Assembly (NCBI GenBank): GCA_910587355.1
Contig: CAJUKF010000008.1
Location: forward strand, 1-47,964
Direction: 5' to 3'
DNA: 47,964 nucleotides
Source of the DNA: an uncultured Muribaculaceae bacterium
GTDB lineage: Bacteria > Bacteroidota > Bacteroidia > Bacteroidales > Muribaculaceae
This document shows positions 33,161 through 41,046 of this stretch, piece by piece. Within the stretch, counting starts at the first letter, position 1. Every line of letters begins with the position of its first letter. The position numbers and the translations under genes were made by a program. The notes beneath the pieces were generated by a model. That model searched no databases, was not told where the DNA came from, and saw nothing but the letters and a program-made list of their open reading frames with translations.

Positions 33161-34413
33161 CTCAGGCGCTTGTAAAGTTCCTGCCCGATACGGGTTACAA
33201 TTCCACAGACCAGCGCATTTCCCATGAAAAATGCGCGCTTGGAGTCGTTTTGTCCGATGGTATGGTTGTCGGGGAACATGTTGAGTCGTTCGAGTTCAAC
33301 GGGAATCAGTCGGCGCAGCCTGCCGTTGACCGGGTCCTTTATGACATGTTTGAAACGAGACGGAGCGGAACCGCCTTCGCTGGTGATAATTGTTCGCGAA
33401 GGTTTGTCAAGAGGGTCAGGAAAAGCCATCCCTCCCTCATTGTATGAAAACTCAAAGCCGTCCTTGGATTTGCGAATTTCATGTTTGGCTCCCTTGAGAT
33501 ACTTCCATTTCGGAAACGATTCTTCCGACAGATAATAGTCTTCTGTTATAAGATTTCTGTCTTTGCCGGTCACAAGTATATCTCCCAAAGTGGTGCAGGT
33601 ACCATTATATTTTGGCTCTACAGCTGTCGACCATACTTTGCCGTCGAGCATTACGCCGGCGTTGCTGAAAGGACGTTGTTTGTTGTCGATATTGAAGTTT
33701 GCGCTTATGTCTGCCAAATCTTCATTGGGTTTCTTTAATTCGAAAGAAGTAATCAAACTATCGAACAGTCCGTTGGAATCGGGATTGCACACCGGGAATG
33801 CTTTGGCGAAAATTCCGTCCGAGAAGAGCCAGTCTGCGGCATCTGAAATTTGGCCGGCTATGAGTGAATCTTTTTTGTAGCCGAGTAGGTAAATTCTTCT
33901 GCGCCGCTGGGGCATGCCGTAGTCTGCGGCATTTATTATACGCCATTCGACGTAATATCCTAAATCAGCCAATGACTGTAAAATGACGGCAAAATCTCTG
34001 CCACGTTGTTTTGCCGGCGAAATAATGAGCCTGTCGACATTTTCAAGCAGCAAAACGGAGGGCGCATTGGCACCCTTTTCACGCAAAATACGCTCAATCT
34101 CCCACCAGAGTACGCCTTTCTTTCCCTCAAGTCCATGTGCCTGACTTAGAACTCTCGCTACGGAATAATCCTGACACGGAAATCCTCCGCAAAGTACATC
34201 GTGGTCGGGTATGCTGTCTGTCGGTACGGTAGCTATATCGGCGTTGACATGGCCTGCCGCGCCGAAGCGTGTCGTGTATGTCTCCGATGCGTGTTGCTTT
34301 TTTGTCGTAGGTTCATACTGATTGCTCCAGATGGTTTTAAAAAAATTATTGCCGACCCTGTCCAGGCCGATTCTGAAGCCGCCAACGCCGGCGAATAATT
34401 CAATAACATCCAT
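33154..34413 (-). CDS. DNA (cytosine-5) methyltransferase of the R-M system
   Basis: Protects host DNA by methylating C5 of cytosine in the recognition site. Motif I is ELFAGVGGFRIGL (7-12), motif IV GGFPCQDYS (catalytic Cys80), motif VI LLLENVDRLI (124-126), motif VIII GMPQRRRRIYLLGY (168-172) and motif X MGNALVCGIV near the end. The target-recognition region between about 200 and 330 gives no recognisable specificity. I start at 34413 (MDVIELFAG), 419 residues: the frame is open to 34494, but a TAATTTTG box at 34449-34456 lies 35 bases before this ATG. It has its own promoter, away from C control, as expected for methylase-first expression. Confidence 0.95.
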   Translation of the reverse strand: MDVIELFAGVGGFRIGLDRVGNNFFKTIWSNQYEPTTKKQHASETYTTRFGAAGHVNADIATVPTDSIPDHDVLCGGFPCQDYSVARVLSQAHGLEGKKGVLWWEIERILREKGANAPSVLLLENVDRLIISPAKQRGRDFAVILQSLADLGYYVEWRIINAADYGMPQRRRRIYLLGYKKDSLIAGQISDAADWLFSDGIFAKAFPVCNPDSNGLFDSLITSFELKKPNEDLADISANFNIDNKQRPFSNAGVMLDGKVWSTAVEPKYNGTCTTLGDILVTGKDRNLITEDYYLSEESFPKWKYLKGAKHEIRKSKDGFEFSYNEGGMAFPDPLDKPSRTIITSEGGSAPSRFKHVIKDPVNGRLRRLIPVELERLNMFPDNHTIGQNDSKRAFFMGNALVCGIVTRIGQELYKRLSE

Positions 34414-34448
34414 AAATATGAGCCTTCTTAATATCAAGGTTTGCAGTA

Positions 34449-34456
34449 CAAAATTA
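34449..34456 (-). promoter_or_regulatory. Methyltransferase -7 box
   Basis: Minus-strand TAATTTTG, 35 bases before the ATG at 34413. No clear -33 element. Confidence 0.5.
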
Positions 34457-34515
34457 CTAAAAAATTCGGTGACGGCGGAAAACCGTCTGGACAAATTTTA
34501 ATATTGTGAAAAATA

Positions 34516-34547
34516 TTTGCGTAAGTGCAAATAAATTCGTACTTTTG
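34516..34547 (+). promoter_or_regulatory. rpsA promoter (-33 and -7)
   Basis: TTTG (34516-34519), 20-base spacer, TACTTTTG (34540-34547). The leader of about 60 bases contains the palindrome GCGCATGCGC (34560-34569), a possible mRNA hairpin. Confidence 0.78.
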
Positions 34548-34612
34548 CGGCGCAATAAAGCGCATGCGCGCCTGAAGCATTTTTAATCAACTTATTTATT
34601 AACCTCATTTAA

Positions 34613-36394
34613 ATGGCAGAAACAACCAATTCACCGATTGCAGATTTCGACTGGGCTGCTTATGAGCATGGCGAGACTGCAGGCGAGAAATCGCGCGAGG
34701 AGCTTACCTCAGCTTACGAGGAATCGCTTAACTCGGTAAAAGACAAAGAAGTAATCGAAGGTACCATCATCGCTCTCAACAAGCGTGAGGCTGTGGTTAA
34801 CATCGACTACAAATCAGACGGTATCATTCCTATGAGCGAATTCCGCTACAATCCCGATATCAAAGTCGGCGACAAAGTAGAGGTGTTCATCGAAAACCAG
34901 GAAGACCGCAAGGGTCAGCTCATCCTTTCTCACAAGAAAGCCCGTGCTGCCCGCAGCTGGGACCGCGTCAACGCTGCTCTCAACAACGACGAAATCATCA
35001 AAGGCTACATCAAATGCCGTACAAAAGGCGGCATGATTGTCGACGTGTTCGGTATCGAGGCATTCCTCCCCGGCTCGCAGATTGATGTGAAGCCTATCCG
35101 CGACTACGATGTATTCGTAGGCAAGACCATGGAATTCAAGGTCGTTAAAATCAACGAAGAATTCCGCAACGTGGTCGTATCTCACAAAGCTCTCATCGAG
35201 GCTGAGCTCGAGCAGCAGAAGCGCGAGATTATCAGCAAGCTCGAAAAAGGCCAGGTACTCGAAGGCACTGTCAAGAACATCACTTCTTACGGCGTGTTCA
35301 TCGACCTCGGCGGTGTCGACGGCCTTATCCACATCACAGACCTCAGCTGGGGCCGCGTAAATCATCCCAGCGAAGTCGTTCAGCTCGACCAGAAACTCAA
35401 TGTCGTTATTCTCGACTTCGACAACGAGAAAAAACGCATCGCCCTCGGTCTCAAGCAGCTCCTGCCCCATCCCTGGGATGCCCTCGACGCCAACCTCAAA
35501 GTTGGTGACAAGGTTAAAGGCAAAGTTGTTGTCATGGCCGACTACGGCGCATTCCTCGAAGTCGCTCCCGGCGTAGAGGGTCTTATCCACGTAAGCGAAA
35601 TGTCCTGGAGCCAGCACCTCCGCAGCGCTCAGGAATTCCTCAAAATCGGCGACGAAGTCGAAGCTGTCATCCTCACTCTCGACCGCAACGAGCGTAAGAT
35701 GAGCCTCGGCATCAAGCAGCTCAAGAAAGACCCCTGGGAAGATATCGAAGTTCGCTATCCCATCGGCAGCCGCCACACAGCCAAAGTGCGCAACTTCACC
35801 AACTTCGGCGTATTCGTTGAAATTGAAGAAGGCGTCGACGGTCTCATCCACATCAGCGACCTCAGCTGGACCAAGAAAATCAAACACCCCAGCGAATTCA
35901 CCCAGATTGGTGCTGAAATTGAAGTGGAAGTTCTTCAGATTGACAAGGACAACCGTCGTCTCAGCCTCGGCCACAAGCAGCTCGAAGAGAATCCCTGGGA
36001 TGTATTCGAGACTGTATTCACAGTTGGCTCCGTTCACGAAGGCACAATCATCGAAATGCTCGACAAGGGTGCCGTTGTCGCTCTTCCCTACGGTGTTGAA
36101 GGCTTCGCCACTCCCAAGCACCTCGTTAAGGAAGACGGAACAACCGCCAAGGTTGAAGAGAAGCTCAACTTCAAGGTGATTGAATTCAACAAGGACAGCA
36201 AGCGCATCATCCTCTCGCACAGCCGCATCTTCGAGGACGAAACCCGCAACGAGAAGCAGGCAGAGCGCAAGGCTAAGCGTCAGGCTGCTCCCAAGAAAGA
36301 AGTTGAAGCTCCCGCAGCTACAACTCCTCTCGAGCGCACAACCCTCGGTGACCTCGAGGCTCTCGCTGCTCTTAAAGAGAAACTCAGCAAGTAA
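34613..36394 (+). CDS. rpsA: 30S ribosomal protein S1
   Basis: Binds mRNA on the small ribosomal subunit; important here because Bacteroidetes rely little on Shine-Dalgarno pairing. Six S1 (OB-fold) repeats can be traced, at about residues 45-115, 125-190, 215-282, 300-370, 387-455 and 472-540. The best conserved read SYGVFIDLGGVDGLIHITDL, DYGAFLEVAPGVEGLIHVSE and NFGVFVEIEEGVDGLIHISD. An acidic N-terminal extension of about 40 residues and a Lys/Ala-rich tail frame them. Length 593. Codon use is strongly biased, as in highly expressed genes. Confidence 0.97.
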   Translation: MAETTNSPIADFDWAAYEHGETAGEKSREELTSAYEESLNSVKDKEVIEGTIIALNKREAVVNIDYKSDGIIPMSEFRYNPDIKVGDKVEVFIENQEDRKGQLILSHKKARAARSWDRVNAALNNDEIIKGYIKCRTKGGMIVDVFGIEAFLPGSQIDVKPIRDYDVFVGKTMEFKVVKINEEFRNVVVSHKALIEAELEQQKREIISKLEKGQVLEGTVKNITSYGVFIDLGGVDGLIHITDLSWGRVNHPSEVVQLDQKLNVVILDFDNEKKRIALGLKQLLPHPWDALDANLKVGDKVKGKVVVMADYGAFLEVAPGVEGLIHVSEMSWSQHLRSAQEFLKIGDEVEAVILTLDRNERKMSLGIKQLKKDPWEDIEVRYPIGSRHTAKVRNFTNFGVFVEIEEGVDGLIHISDLSWTKKIKHPSEFTQIGAEIEVEVLQIDKDNRRLSLGHKQLEENPWDVFETVFTVGSVHEGTIIEMLDKGAVVALPYGVEGFATPKHLVKEDGTTAKVEEKLNFKVIEFNKDSKRIILSHSRIFEDETRNEKQAERKAKRQAAPKKEVEAPAATTPLERTTLGDLEALAALKEKLSK

Positions 36395-36413
36395 TCTGAA
36401 TTACTTACCATAG

Positions 36414-36446
36414 AAAAAGCCGCATCTCGTGATGTGGCTTTTTTTC
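36414..36446. terminator. Bidirectional terminator between rpsA and the radical SAM gene
   Basis: AGCCGCATC (36418-36426) pairs with GATGTGGCT (36431-36439) over TCGT. It is flanked by AAAAA on the left and a run of Ts on the right, so it can act on both strands; rpsA ends at 36394 and the convergent gene at 36451. Confidence 0.85.
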
Positions 36447-36450
36447 ATTC

Positions 36451-37281
36451 TTATTCCTCCACCCATTCTTCCTTGAGTCTTTTTGATGGGCCATATCTGA
36501 CCTCGTCCACAGGATATATGCAATATCGGCAGAAAGGCACCGGCCTGTCACGCAGGCGTTGTATCTGCGAGTAAGATGTAATTGAGGGGATATGCAGATA
36601 ATCGCCGTCGAGATGCTTGAAGGCGGTTCCGCACGCTTTATTGAGATGGCCGACGCAGGCGCTTATGGAGCAGGGATAGAGCCGGTCGCCTACAATCGAC
36701 ATGCAGCCGCGGTTGAAGCATTTGAAGTGTGATATAAGGCCGTTCTGCTTTCCTTTTGGGTCGAGTGCGAAGCGGAAGAAACTGTCGGTCATTGAGCGGT
36801 CGCCGTATACTTCGACTTCGATGCCGCGTGCGCGGACATCCGCTATCACTTTGTCATAGTCGAATTTTATAGGATAACGGGTCACTGCCATTATGAATCC
36901 GAGGCGTTTTGCCGTGGCATAGAATTCATCGCTCATTTTCGGCAGGGCGATGCCGTTGGTGAAAATAAAAAGCCGCTGTGTGCCGAAATGCTTTCTCAAA
37001 GCCTCCATGGCCTCGGTCAGCCGGGGATAAAGAAGCGTTTCTCCGCCAATCAGATATACTTTTTTTACTTTGTCGCCGCAGATGCCGGCAAGCCGCTTCA
37101 TCGACTGCTCAAGTTCTTCAAGCGGAGCGAATTCCTTCGCGGCAAGCGGAGAGTAGTGGGTGCACCCGCGGCAGTTCAGGTTGCAGTAGTCAGTGACGAC
37201 AAACTCAAGCCGCATAGGCATGCTTTTTATGGCGCGGTAATGGCGAAAGGCCTTCTGTATTTTCTCAAGCGGATTAATCAT
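36451..37281 (-). CDS. Radical SAM protein with C-terminal auxiliary cysteines
   Basis: Radical S-adenosylmethionine enzyme of unknown reaction. The [4Fe-4S] motif is TDYCNLNCRGCTHYSP (Cys33, 37, 40 of the CxxxCxxC), followed by KVYLIGGETLLYPRL (GGE) and FIFTNG. Further cysteines, CFNRGCMSI, YPCSISACVGHLNKACG and FCRYCIYP, suggest a SPASM/twitch-like second cluster, seen in peptide-modifying and other members. The start at 37281 (MINPLEKIQK, 276 residues) is chosen because the frame upstream runs into the divergent gene and a TACTTTTG box lies 4 bases before this ATG. No precursor peptide gene is evident nearby. Confidence 0.85.
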   Translation of the reverse strand: MINPLEKIQKAFRHYRAIKSMPMRLEFVVTDYCNLNCRGCTHYSPLAAKEFAPLEELEQSMKRLAGICGDKVKKVYLIGGETLLYPRLTEAMEALRKHFGTQRLFIFTNGIALPKMSDEFYATAKRLGFIMAVTRYPIKFDYDKVIADVRARGIEVEVYGDRSMTDSFFRFALDPKGKQNGLISHFKCFNRGCMSIVGDRLYPCSISACVGHLNKACGTAFKHLDGDYLHIPSITSYSQIQRLRDRPVPFCRYCIYPVDEVRYGPSKRLKEEWVEE

Positions 37282-37285
37282 ATGG

Positions 37286-37313
37286 CAAAAGTAAGCAAAT
37301 TTCCGTAATTTTG
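37286..37313. promoter_or_regulatory. Divergent pair of -7 boxes touching both start codons
   Basis: Minus-strand TACTTTTG at 37286-37293 lies 4 bases from the radical SAM ATG (37281). Plus-strand TAATTTTG at 37306-37313 lies 4 bases from the TrmH-family ATG (37318). Both transcripts would be leaderless or nearly so. No clear -33 elements. Confidence 0.5.
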
Positions 37314-37317
37314 CGGT

Positions 37318-38121
37318 ATGATTAAGTATATCGATACACTCGACAATCAGGAAGTGGCTGTCTTCGCCACCCTCACTGAGGCACAGCTGCGCAACAGGCT
37401 CGACCCCGACAAGGGAATTTTTATAGCTGAAAGTCCTAAAGTTATTCGTGTGGCGCTCGATGCCGGTCTTGAGCCGCTTGCACTCTTGTGCGAGGAGCGA
37501 CATATCGGGGGCGATGCGGCCGATATCATAGCGCGTTGCCCCGGCGTTCCCGTATATACCGGTCAGAGAGAGCTGCTTGCCTCACTCACGGGCTATACTC
37601 TTACCCGTGGAGTGCTTTGCGCCATGCGCCGTCCCGTGGCGGCGCCGGTCGACGAAGTGGTGCGCGACGCACGTCGTGTGGCTGTGATTGACGGAGTGGT
37701 CGATACAACCAATATCGGGGCGATTTTTCGTTCTGCGGCAGCTTTGGGTATTGATGCGGTGCTCCTTACTCCTACTTCCTGTGACCCTCTCAACCGCCGT
37801 GCAGTGCGTGTATCGATGGGTTCGGTTTTTCTTGTGCCGTGGACGTGGCTTGAAGGCGGATACGCGCAGTTGCGTAGGCTGGGTTTCAAGACTGTCGCTA
37901 TGGCTCTGCGCGACGACTCTGTGTCAATCGACAATCCTTCCCTCTGCGCCGAGCCACGTCTGGCTATAGTTCTCGGCACCGAGGGCGATGGGCTTGCGGA
38001 TTCGCAAATCACCGGCGCCGATTATGTATGTCGTATACCCATGGCGCACGGTGTTGATTCGCTGAATGTTGCGGCTGCCTCGGCTGTTGCCTTCTGGCAG
38101 CTGAGATGTTCAAATCAATAG
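37318..38121 (+). CDS. SpoU/TrmH-family RNA 2'-O-methyltransferase
   Basis: Methylates a ribose 2'-OH in tRNA or rRNA using S-adenosylmethionine. The N-terminal substrate-binding part (about 1-100) includes DKGIFIAESPKVIRVAL. The SPOUT knot domain shows motif 1 VVDTTNIGAIFRSAAALGID, motif 2 LAIVLGTEGDGL and motif 3 IPMAHGVDSLNVAAASAV. Length 267. Whether the target is tRNA Gm18, 23S rRNA or other cannot be told. Confidence 0.93.
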   Translation: MIKYIDTLDNQEVAVFATLTEAQLRNRLDPDKGIFIAESPKVIRVALDAGLEPLALLCEERHIGGDAADIIARCPGVPVYTGQRELLASLTGYTLTRGVLCAMRRPVAAPVDEVVRDARRVAVIDGVVDTTNIGAIFRSAAALGIDAVLLTPTSCDPLNRRAVRVSMGSVFLVPWTWLEGGYAQLRRLGFKTVAMALRDDSVSIDNPSLCAEPRLAIVLGTEGDGLADSQITGADYVCRIPMAHGVDSLNVAAASAVAFWQLRCSNQ

Positions 38122-38156
38122 GAGGAAGAGGAGAAGCGTGCAGATAAAGGCGATAA

Positions 38157-39203
38157 TCATATCAACACGACCGACATTGCCGTTATTGCGGCTATAAGAA
38201 CCAGCAGGATAATAAGCAGTGTCACTACGAGTGAGCGCCGCATGGGGGGCAGTACGAGAAGCGAGCTGAGACATGCCCAGGTGGTGAAGCCGAATATTAT
38301 CGACGATGCAAGAGACCCTATCATTGTGATAAGCAGCACGCTCATGCCCATATCCGCGAATCCTCCAAAATCTACGGTATTATAGATGTCGTTATGGAAT
38401 ATGTAGAGCGAGCTTACGCCTACCAGAGATGCGAGAAAATAAATTACCGATGCTATGAATATTGCTCCTGCGCCGAGGCCTATGAGCCCCACGATGCCTT
38501 TGCCGATGAATGAGAAGAATGTGGCAAGAAAATTATTGTCGGAACTTTGATTGACAGGAGGCGGCACTACGCCCGATTCGTTGATTACCGTCCGGCCGAG
38601 ATTTCCCACATTTATGGCCTCGCCGTTCATTTCGAGAATCTGGCGTGGCGTACGTGCTTCCGGTATAATCATCCATGCGATGAGGTAGGCCAGAATCAGA
38701 ATGCCGAAATGGTGCGATAGCAGGGCTACCAGCAATACTATGAAAAGTATACGCATCACGTTGGCATTCCAGCCGAGATAGGCTGCAAGACCACCGAATA
38801 CGCCCCCGAGCACTTTGTTGCGCATGCTGCGGTAAAGCTTTTTGCGGACAGGAATCGGAGGCGGGGGAGGAGTGGTGCTTTTAGGCTCTCCGGCATCAGG
38901 GGCGGTTTCTGTTGTCTTCGAGGATGGGCCTTCGGCGGTGTCGTTCCCGGAAAGGTCGGAGGCCCGGCCGATTATGGCTATGACGCGTTCCACATCGGTA
39001 ATTGTGATTATAGGAGTGGCGCCGGTGGACTGGTCGGAGAAAAGGTCGCGGATGCGGCTTTCGATGTCCACCACGATTTCTTCGCCTTCTTCGCCTTTGA
39101 AGGCGTTCCGCAGCTCAGACAGATATTGGTTAAGCACTTTATAGGCATCGTCATCGATATAGAATACCCTGCCGTCGATATTAGTGGGAAATGTACGTTT
39201 CAT
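38157..39203 (-). CDS. PspC-domain membrane protein
   Basis: 348-residue inner-membrane protein. The soluble N-terminus (MKRTFPTNIDGRVFYIDDDA, about 1-110) ends in a Pro-rich linker. The PspC domain is at about 120-185: KKLYRSMRNKVLGGVFGGLA, then YLGWNANVMRILFIVLL and LIAWMIIPE. Four or so further helices follow up to residue 348. PspC proteins act in envelope-stress sensing in Enterobacteria; in Bacteroidetes they are often paired with PadR regulators, as here (11 bases downstream of one). The start at 39203 is chosen because the extended frame runs antiparallel through the whole padR-like gene. Confidence 0.88.
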   Translation of the reverse strand: MKRTFPTNIDGRVFYIDDDAYKVLNQYLSELRNAFKGEEGEEIVVDIESRIRDLFSDQSTGATPIITITDVERVIAIIGRASDLSGNDTAEGPSSKTTETAPDAGEPKSTTPPPPPIPVRKKLYRSMRNKVLGGVFGGLAAYLGWNANVMRILFIVLLVALLSHHFGILILAYLIAWMIIPEARTPRQILEMNGEAINVGNLGRTVINESGVVPPPVNQSSDNNFLATFFSFIGKGIVGLIGLGAGAIFIASVIYFLASLVGVSSLYIFHNDIYNTVDFGGFADMGMSVLLITMIGSLASSIIFGFTTWACLSSLLVLPPMRRSLVVTLLIILLVLIAAITAMSVVLI

Positions 39204-39214
39204 GAACCGGAATA

Positions 39215-39553
39215 TTAAGATTGTAGATTTTGAAGATGATTGACAGTGAGTGTGATTTCGCGCCAGGATTCCTCGAGCTGGTCGAGATACATCTGTCCCA
39301 TGGGCGTGATGCTGTAATATTTGCGTGGCGGCCCCGAAGGAGATTCCTGCCATCGGTATGCAAGCAGGCCATCGTTTTTCAGTCGGGTGAGCAGGGGATA
39401 AAGCGTGCCTTCCATTACTATCAGATGTGCGTCTTTCATGCTTGATATTATTTCGGACGCATAGGCATCGCTGTGTTGGAGAAGCAGCAGCACGCAAAAC
39501 TCCAGCATCCCCTTGCGCATTTGCGATTTCAGATTGTCGATGTTCGTTGCCAT
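39215..39553 (-). CDS. PadR-family transcriptional regulator
   Basis: 112-residue winged-helix regulator: MRKGMLEFCVLLLLQHSDAY opens the PadR domain, with the wing region GTLYPLLTRLKNDGLLAYRW and PPRKYYSITPMGQ. It usually represses its own operon and releases DNA on a membrane or chemical signal. It is co-directional with the PspC gene 11 bases later. The promoter has two AGTACT-centred palindromes fitting an autoregulatory operator. Confidence 0.93.
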   Translation of the reverse strand: MATNIDNLKSQMRKGMLEFCVLLLLQHSDAYASEIISSMKDAHLIVMEGTLYPLLTRLKNDGLLAYRWQESPSGPPRKYYSITPMGQMYLDQLEESWREITLTVNHLQNLQS

Positions 39554-39605
39554 TGGTTTTGTTTTAGATTGTAGATTATAGAGGGGTTCTGTCTGTTTTA
39601 CGATG

Positions 39606-39649
39606 CAAAGGTATATACTTTCATAGTACTATGCAATACAAAGTACTAT
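39606..39649 (-). promoter_or_regulatory. padR-pspC promoter with palindromic operator
   Basis: Minus-strand TTG (39634-39636), 20-base spacer, TACCTTTG (39606-39613). The perfect palindrome CATAGTACTATG (39622-39633) fills the spacer next to the -33 element, and a second AGTACT core (39642-39647) lies just upstream, 17 bases centre to centre. Binding there would block RNA polymerase. Confidence 0.65.
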
Positions 39650-39655
39650 AAAAAT

Positions 39656-39699
39656 TCTGTTTTAACATTGTTTAATATTTAAAATCTCTGTTTTAACAT
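39656..39699 (+). repeat. 13-bp direct repeat upstream of the MFS gene
   Basis: TCTGTTTTAACAT occurs at 39656-39668 and again at 39687-39699, a 31-base period, in the gap before the transporter gene at 39733. It may be a regulator binding site. Confidence 0.4.
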
Positions 39700-39732
39700 G
39701 AACTCTATGGCAATTCGGTATGTTCCGATAAT

Positions 39733-41013
39733 ATGAAAAAGCAGGAAACAGATACTTCAAAGTCCTCGGCCGGAACCACGTCGGTTGCCGTAAATTTCAC
39801 TTTCTTTGTGCTTTATATGGCTGCTCTCAGCGCTTTCGGTTCGTTTGTCAACGATATGTTCGTGCCCGCGATGCCTGAAATGCGCGATGCCTTTAAGTGC
39901 TCCGTATCAACAATTCAGCTTGGTCTCACCATGGGTATGGCCGGGCTTGCTTTGGGTCAGTTCGTCCTTGGTCCGGTGAGCGACAAATACGGCCGTAAAC
40001 CCACGCTTATGTGGTCGCTGGTGGTGTTCATGGTGGCTGGGGTCGTAAGTATATTTTCACCAGATGTATGGTTTTTCCTTGTGTGCCGTTTCTTTCAAGG
40101 CCTCGGAGCCTCAGGCGGTTATTTTCTTGCTCGGACCATTCCCACGGATTTGTATGGAGGTCGTATGCTTGCAAAGACAATGGCGCTGATAGGTGCTATC
40201 AATGGTATAGCGCCCGCTACCGCACCCGTTCTCGGCGGCTTTGTGGCACATGCCTGGGGTTGGAGGGCCGTGTTTGTGGTTCTCACGGTAATTGCTGTGG
40301 CGGTATTCGCGTTCGCACCGAAGATGAAAGAGACCTTGCCTTATGCGCGCCGGAATCATGCTCCGCTGTCGAGCGCGTTCAGAAACTACGGAACTATGCT
40401 GCGCAATCGCCGTTTTATGACGCACACATTGCTCAAAGGCACGGCTCTCGGTATTCTATTTGCCTATATATCATCTGCTACCTTCATCATCCAGCGTCAT
40501 TTTGATTATTCCGAGGTTCATTTCGGCCTGATTATCGGCGCCAACGCCCTTTTTGTGGCGCTCGGTTCGATGCTTGCGCTGAAGTTCAAATATCTGAAAA
40601 CAGCGGGATTCGTCGGTGCGATGATACTCATGGTTTCAGTGACCGCTCTCGGAATAGTATTGTTCTGCTTCAATAGGAGTTTTCTGCTCTATGAAGGGTG
40701 TCTTGTGCCGATGTTGTTCGGTCTCGGCATGATTTTTTCCATGAGTAACACTCTGGCCATGAATGAGGGAAGGACCGATGCCGGAGTGGCCTCGGCCATT
40801 CTGGGCATTACAGGATATATTTTCGGCGCGATAGTACCTCCGCTTACGGGCCTGAACGGTGTGCTTCATGCCTCGGCAATAGTCATTTTAGTGCTTGCAC
40901 TACTTGTGTGCGTATTTGCCTTTATGTCGCGTAAAATGCCGGCCGACCTCACGGATGAAAGTGATGCTGATGCAGTAAGTCCTGCTATGTCTCAGAATTC
41001 GCAAAAAAAGTAG
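39733..41013 (+). CDS. MFS exporter, Bcr/CflA type
   Basis: Inner-membrane proton-coupled exporter with about 12 hydrophobic helices. The loop 2-3 signature (motif A) is LGPVSDKYGRKPTL, and the Bcr/CflA-type first helices read FVNDMFVPAMPEM and CSVSTIQLGLTMG. The conserved RFFQGLGASGGY is also typical. Length 426. Bcr/CflA members export bicyclomycin, chloramphenicol, sulfonamides or amino acids; the substrate here is unknown. It is divergent from padR-pspC and shares the gap with their operator, so joint control is possible but not shown. Confidence 0.9.
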   Translation: MKKQETDTSKSSAGTTSVAVNFTFFVLYMAALSAFGSFVNDMFVPAMPEMRDAFKCSVSTIQLGLTMGMAGLALGQFVLGPVSDKYGRKPTLMWSLVVFMVAGVVSIFSPDVWFFLVCRFFQGLGASGGYFLARTIPTDLYGGRMLAKTMALIGAINGIAPATAPVLGGFVAHAWGWRAVFVVLTVIAVAVFAFAPKMKETLPYARRNHAPLSSAFRNYGTMLRNRRFMTHTLLKGTALGILFAYISSATFIIQRHFDYSEVHFGLIIGANALFVALGSMLALKFKYLKTAGFVGAMILMVSVTALGIVLFCFNRSFLLYEGCLVPMLFGLGMIFSMSNTLAMNEGRTDAGVASAILGITGYIFGAIVPPLTGLNGVLHASAIVILVLALLVCVFAFMSRKMPADLTDESDADAVSPAMSQNSQKK

Positions 41014-41021
41014 TAATTTTG
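41014..41021 (+). promoter_or_regulatory. -7 box before the NhaC-like gene
   Basis: TAATTTTG begins directly after the TAG stop of the MFS gene and lies 25 bases before the ATG at 41047. Confidence 0.5.
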
Positions 41022-41046
41022 CGGAGTTTTTTCGCACTAACTCCGT

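Noticed and set aside
34414..34494. 27-residue extension of the methyltransferase
   Set aside because: Motif I of C5 methyltransferases normally lies within the first few residues, and the -7 box at 34449-34456 is inside the extension.
35240..35950. Apparent DNA repeats within rpsA
   Set aside because: These reflect the homologous S1 protein domains, not DNA repeats.
34814..36220. 468-codon open frame antisense to rpsA
   Set aside because: It is a mirror effect of strongly biased codons in rpsA; the protein is an irregular acidic string without domains, and rpsA shows six clear S1 repeats.
37282..37503. 74-residue extension of the radical SAM protein
   Set aside because: It would overlap the divergent TrmH-like gene by about 180 bases and pass through both promoter boxes; the family fold begins after 37281.
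39204..39497. N-terminal extension of the PspC-domain protein
   Set aside because: The extended frame lies across the padR-like gene on the same strand in another frame, and the PspC protein has a good start at 39203.
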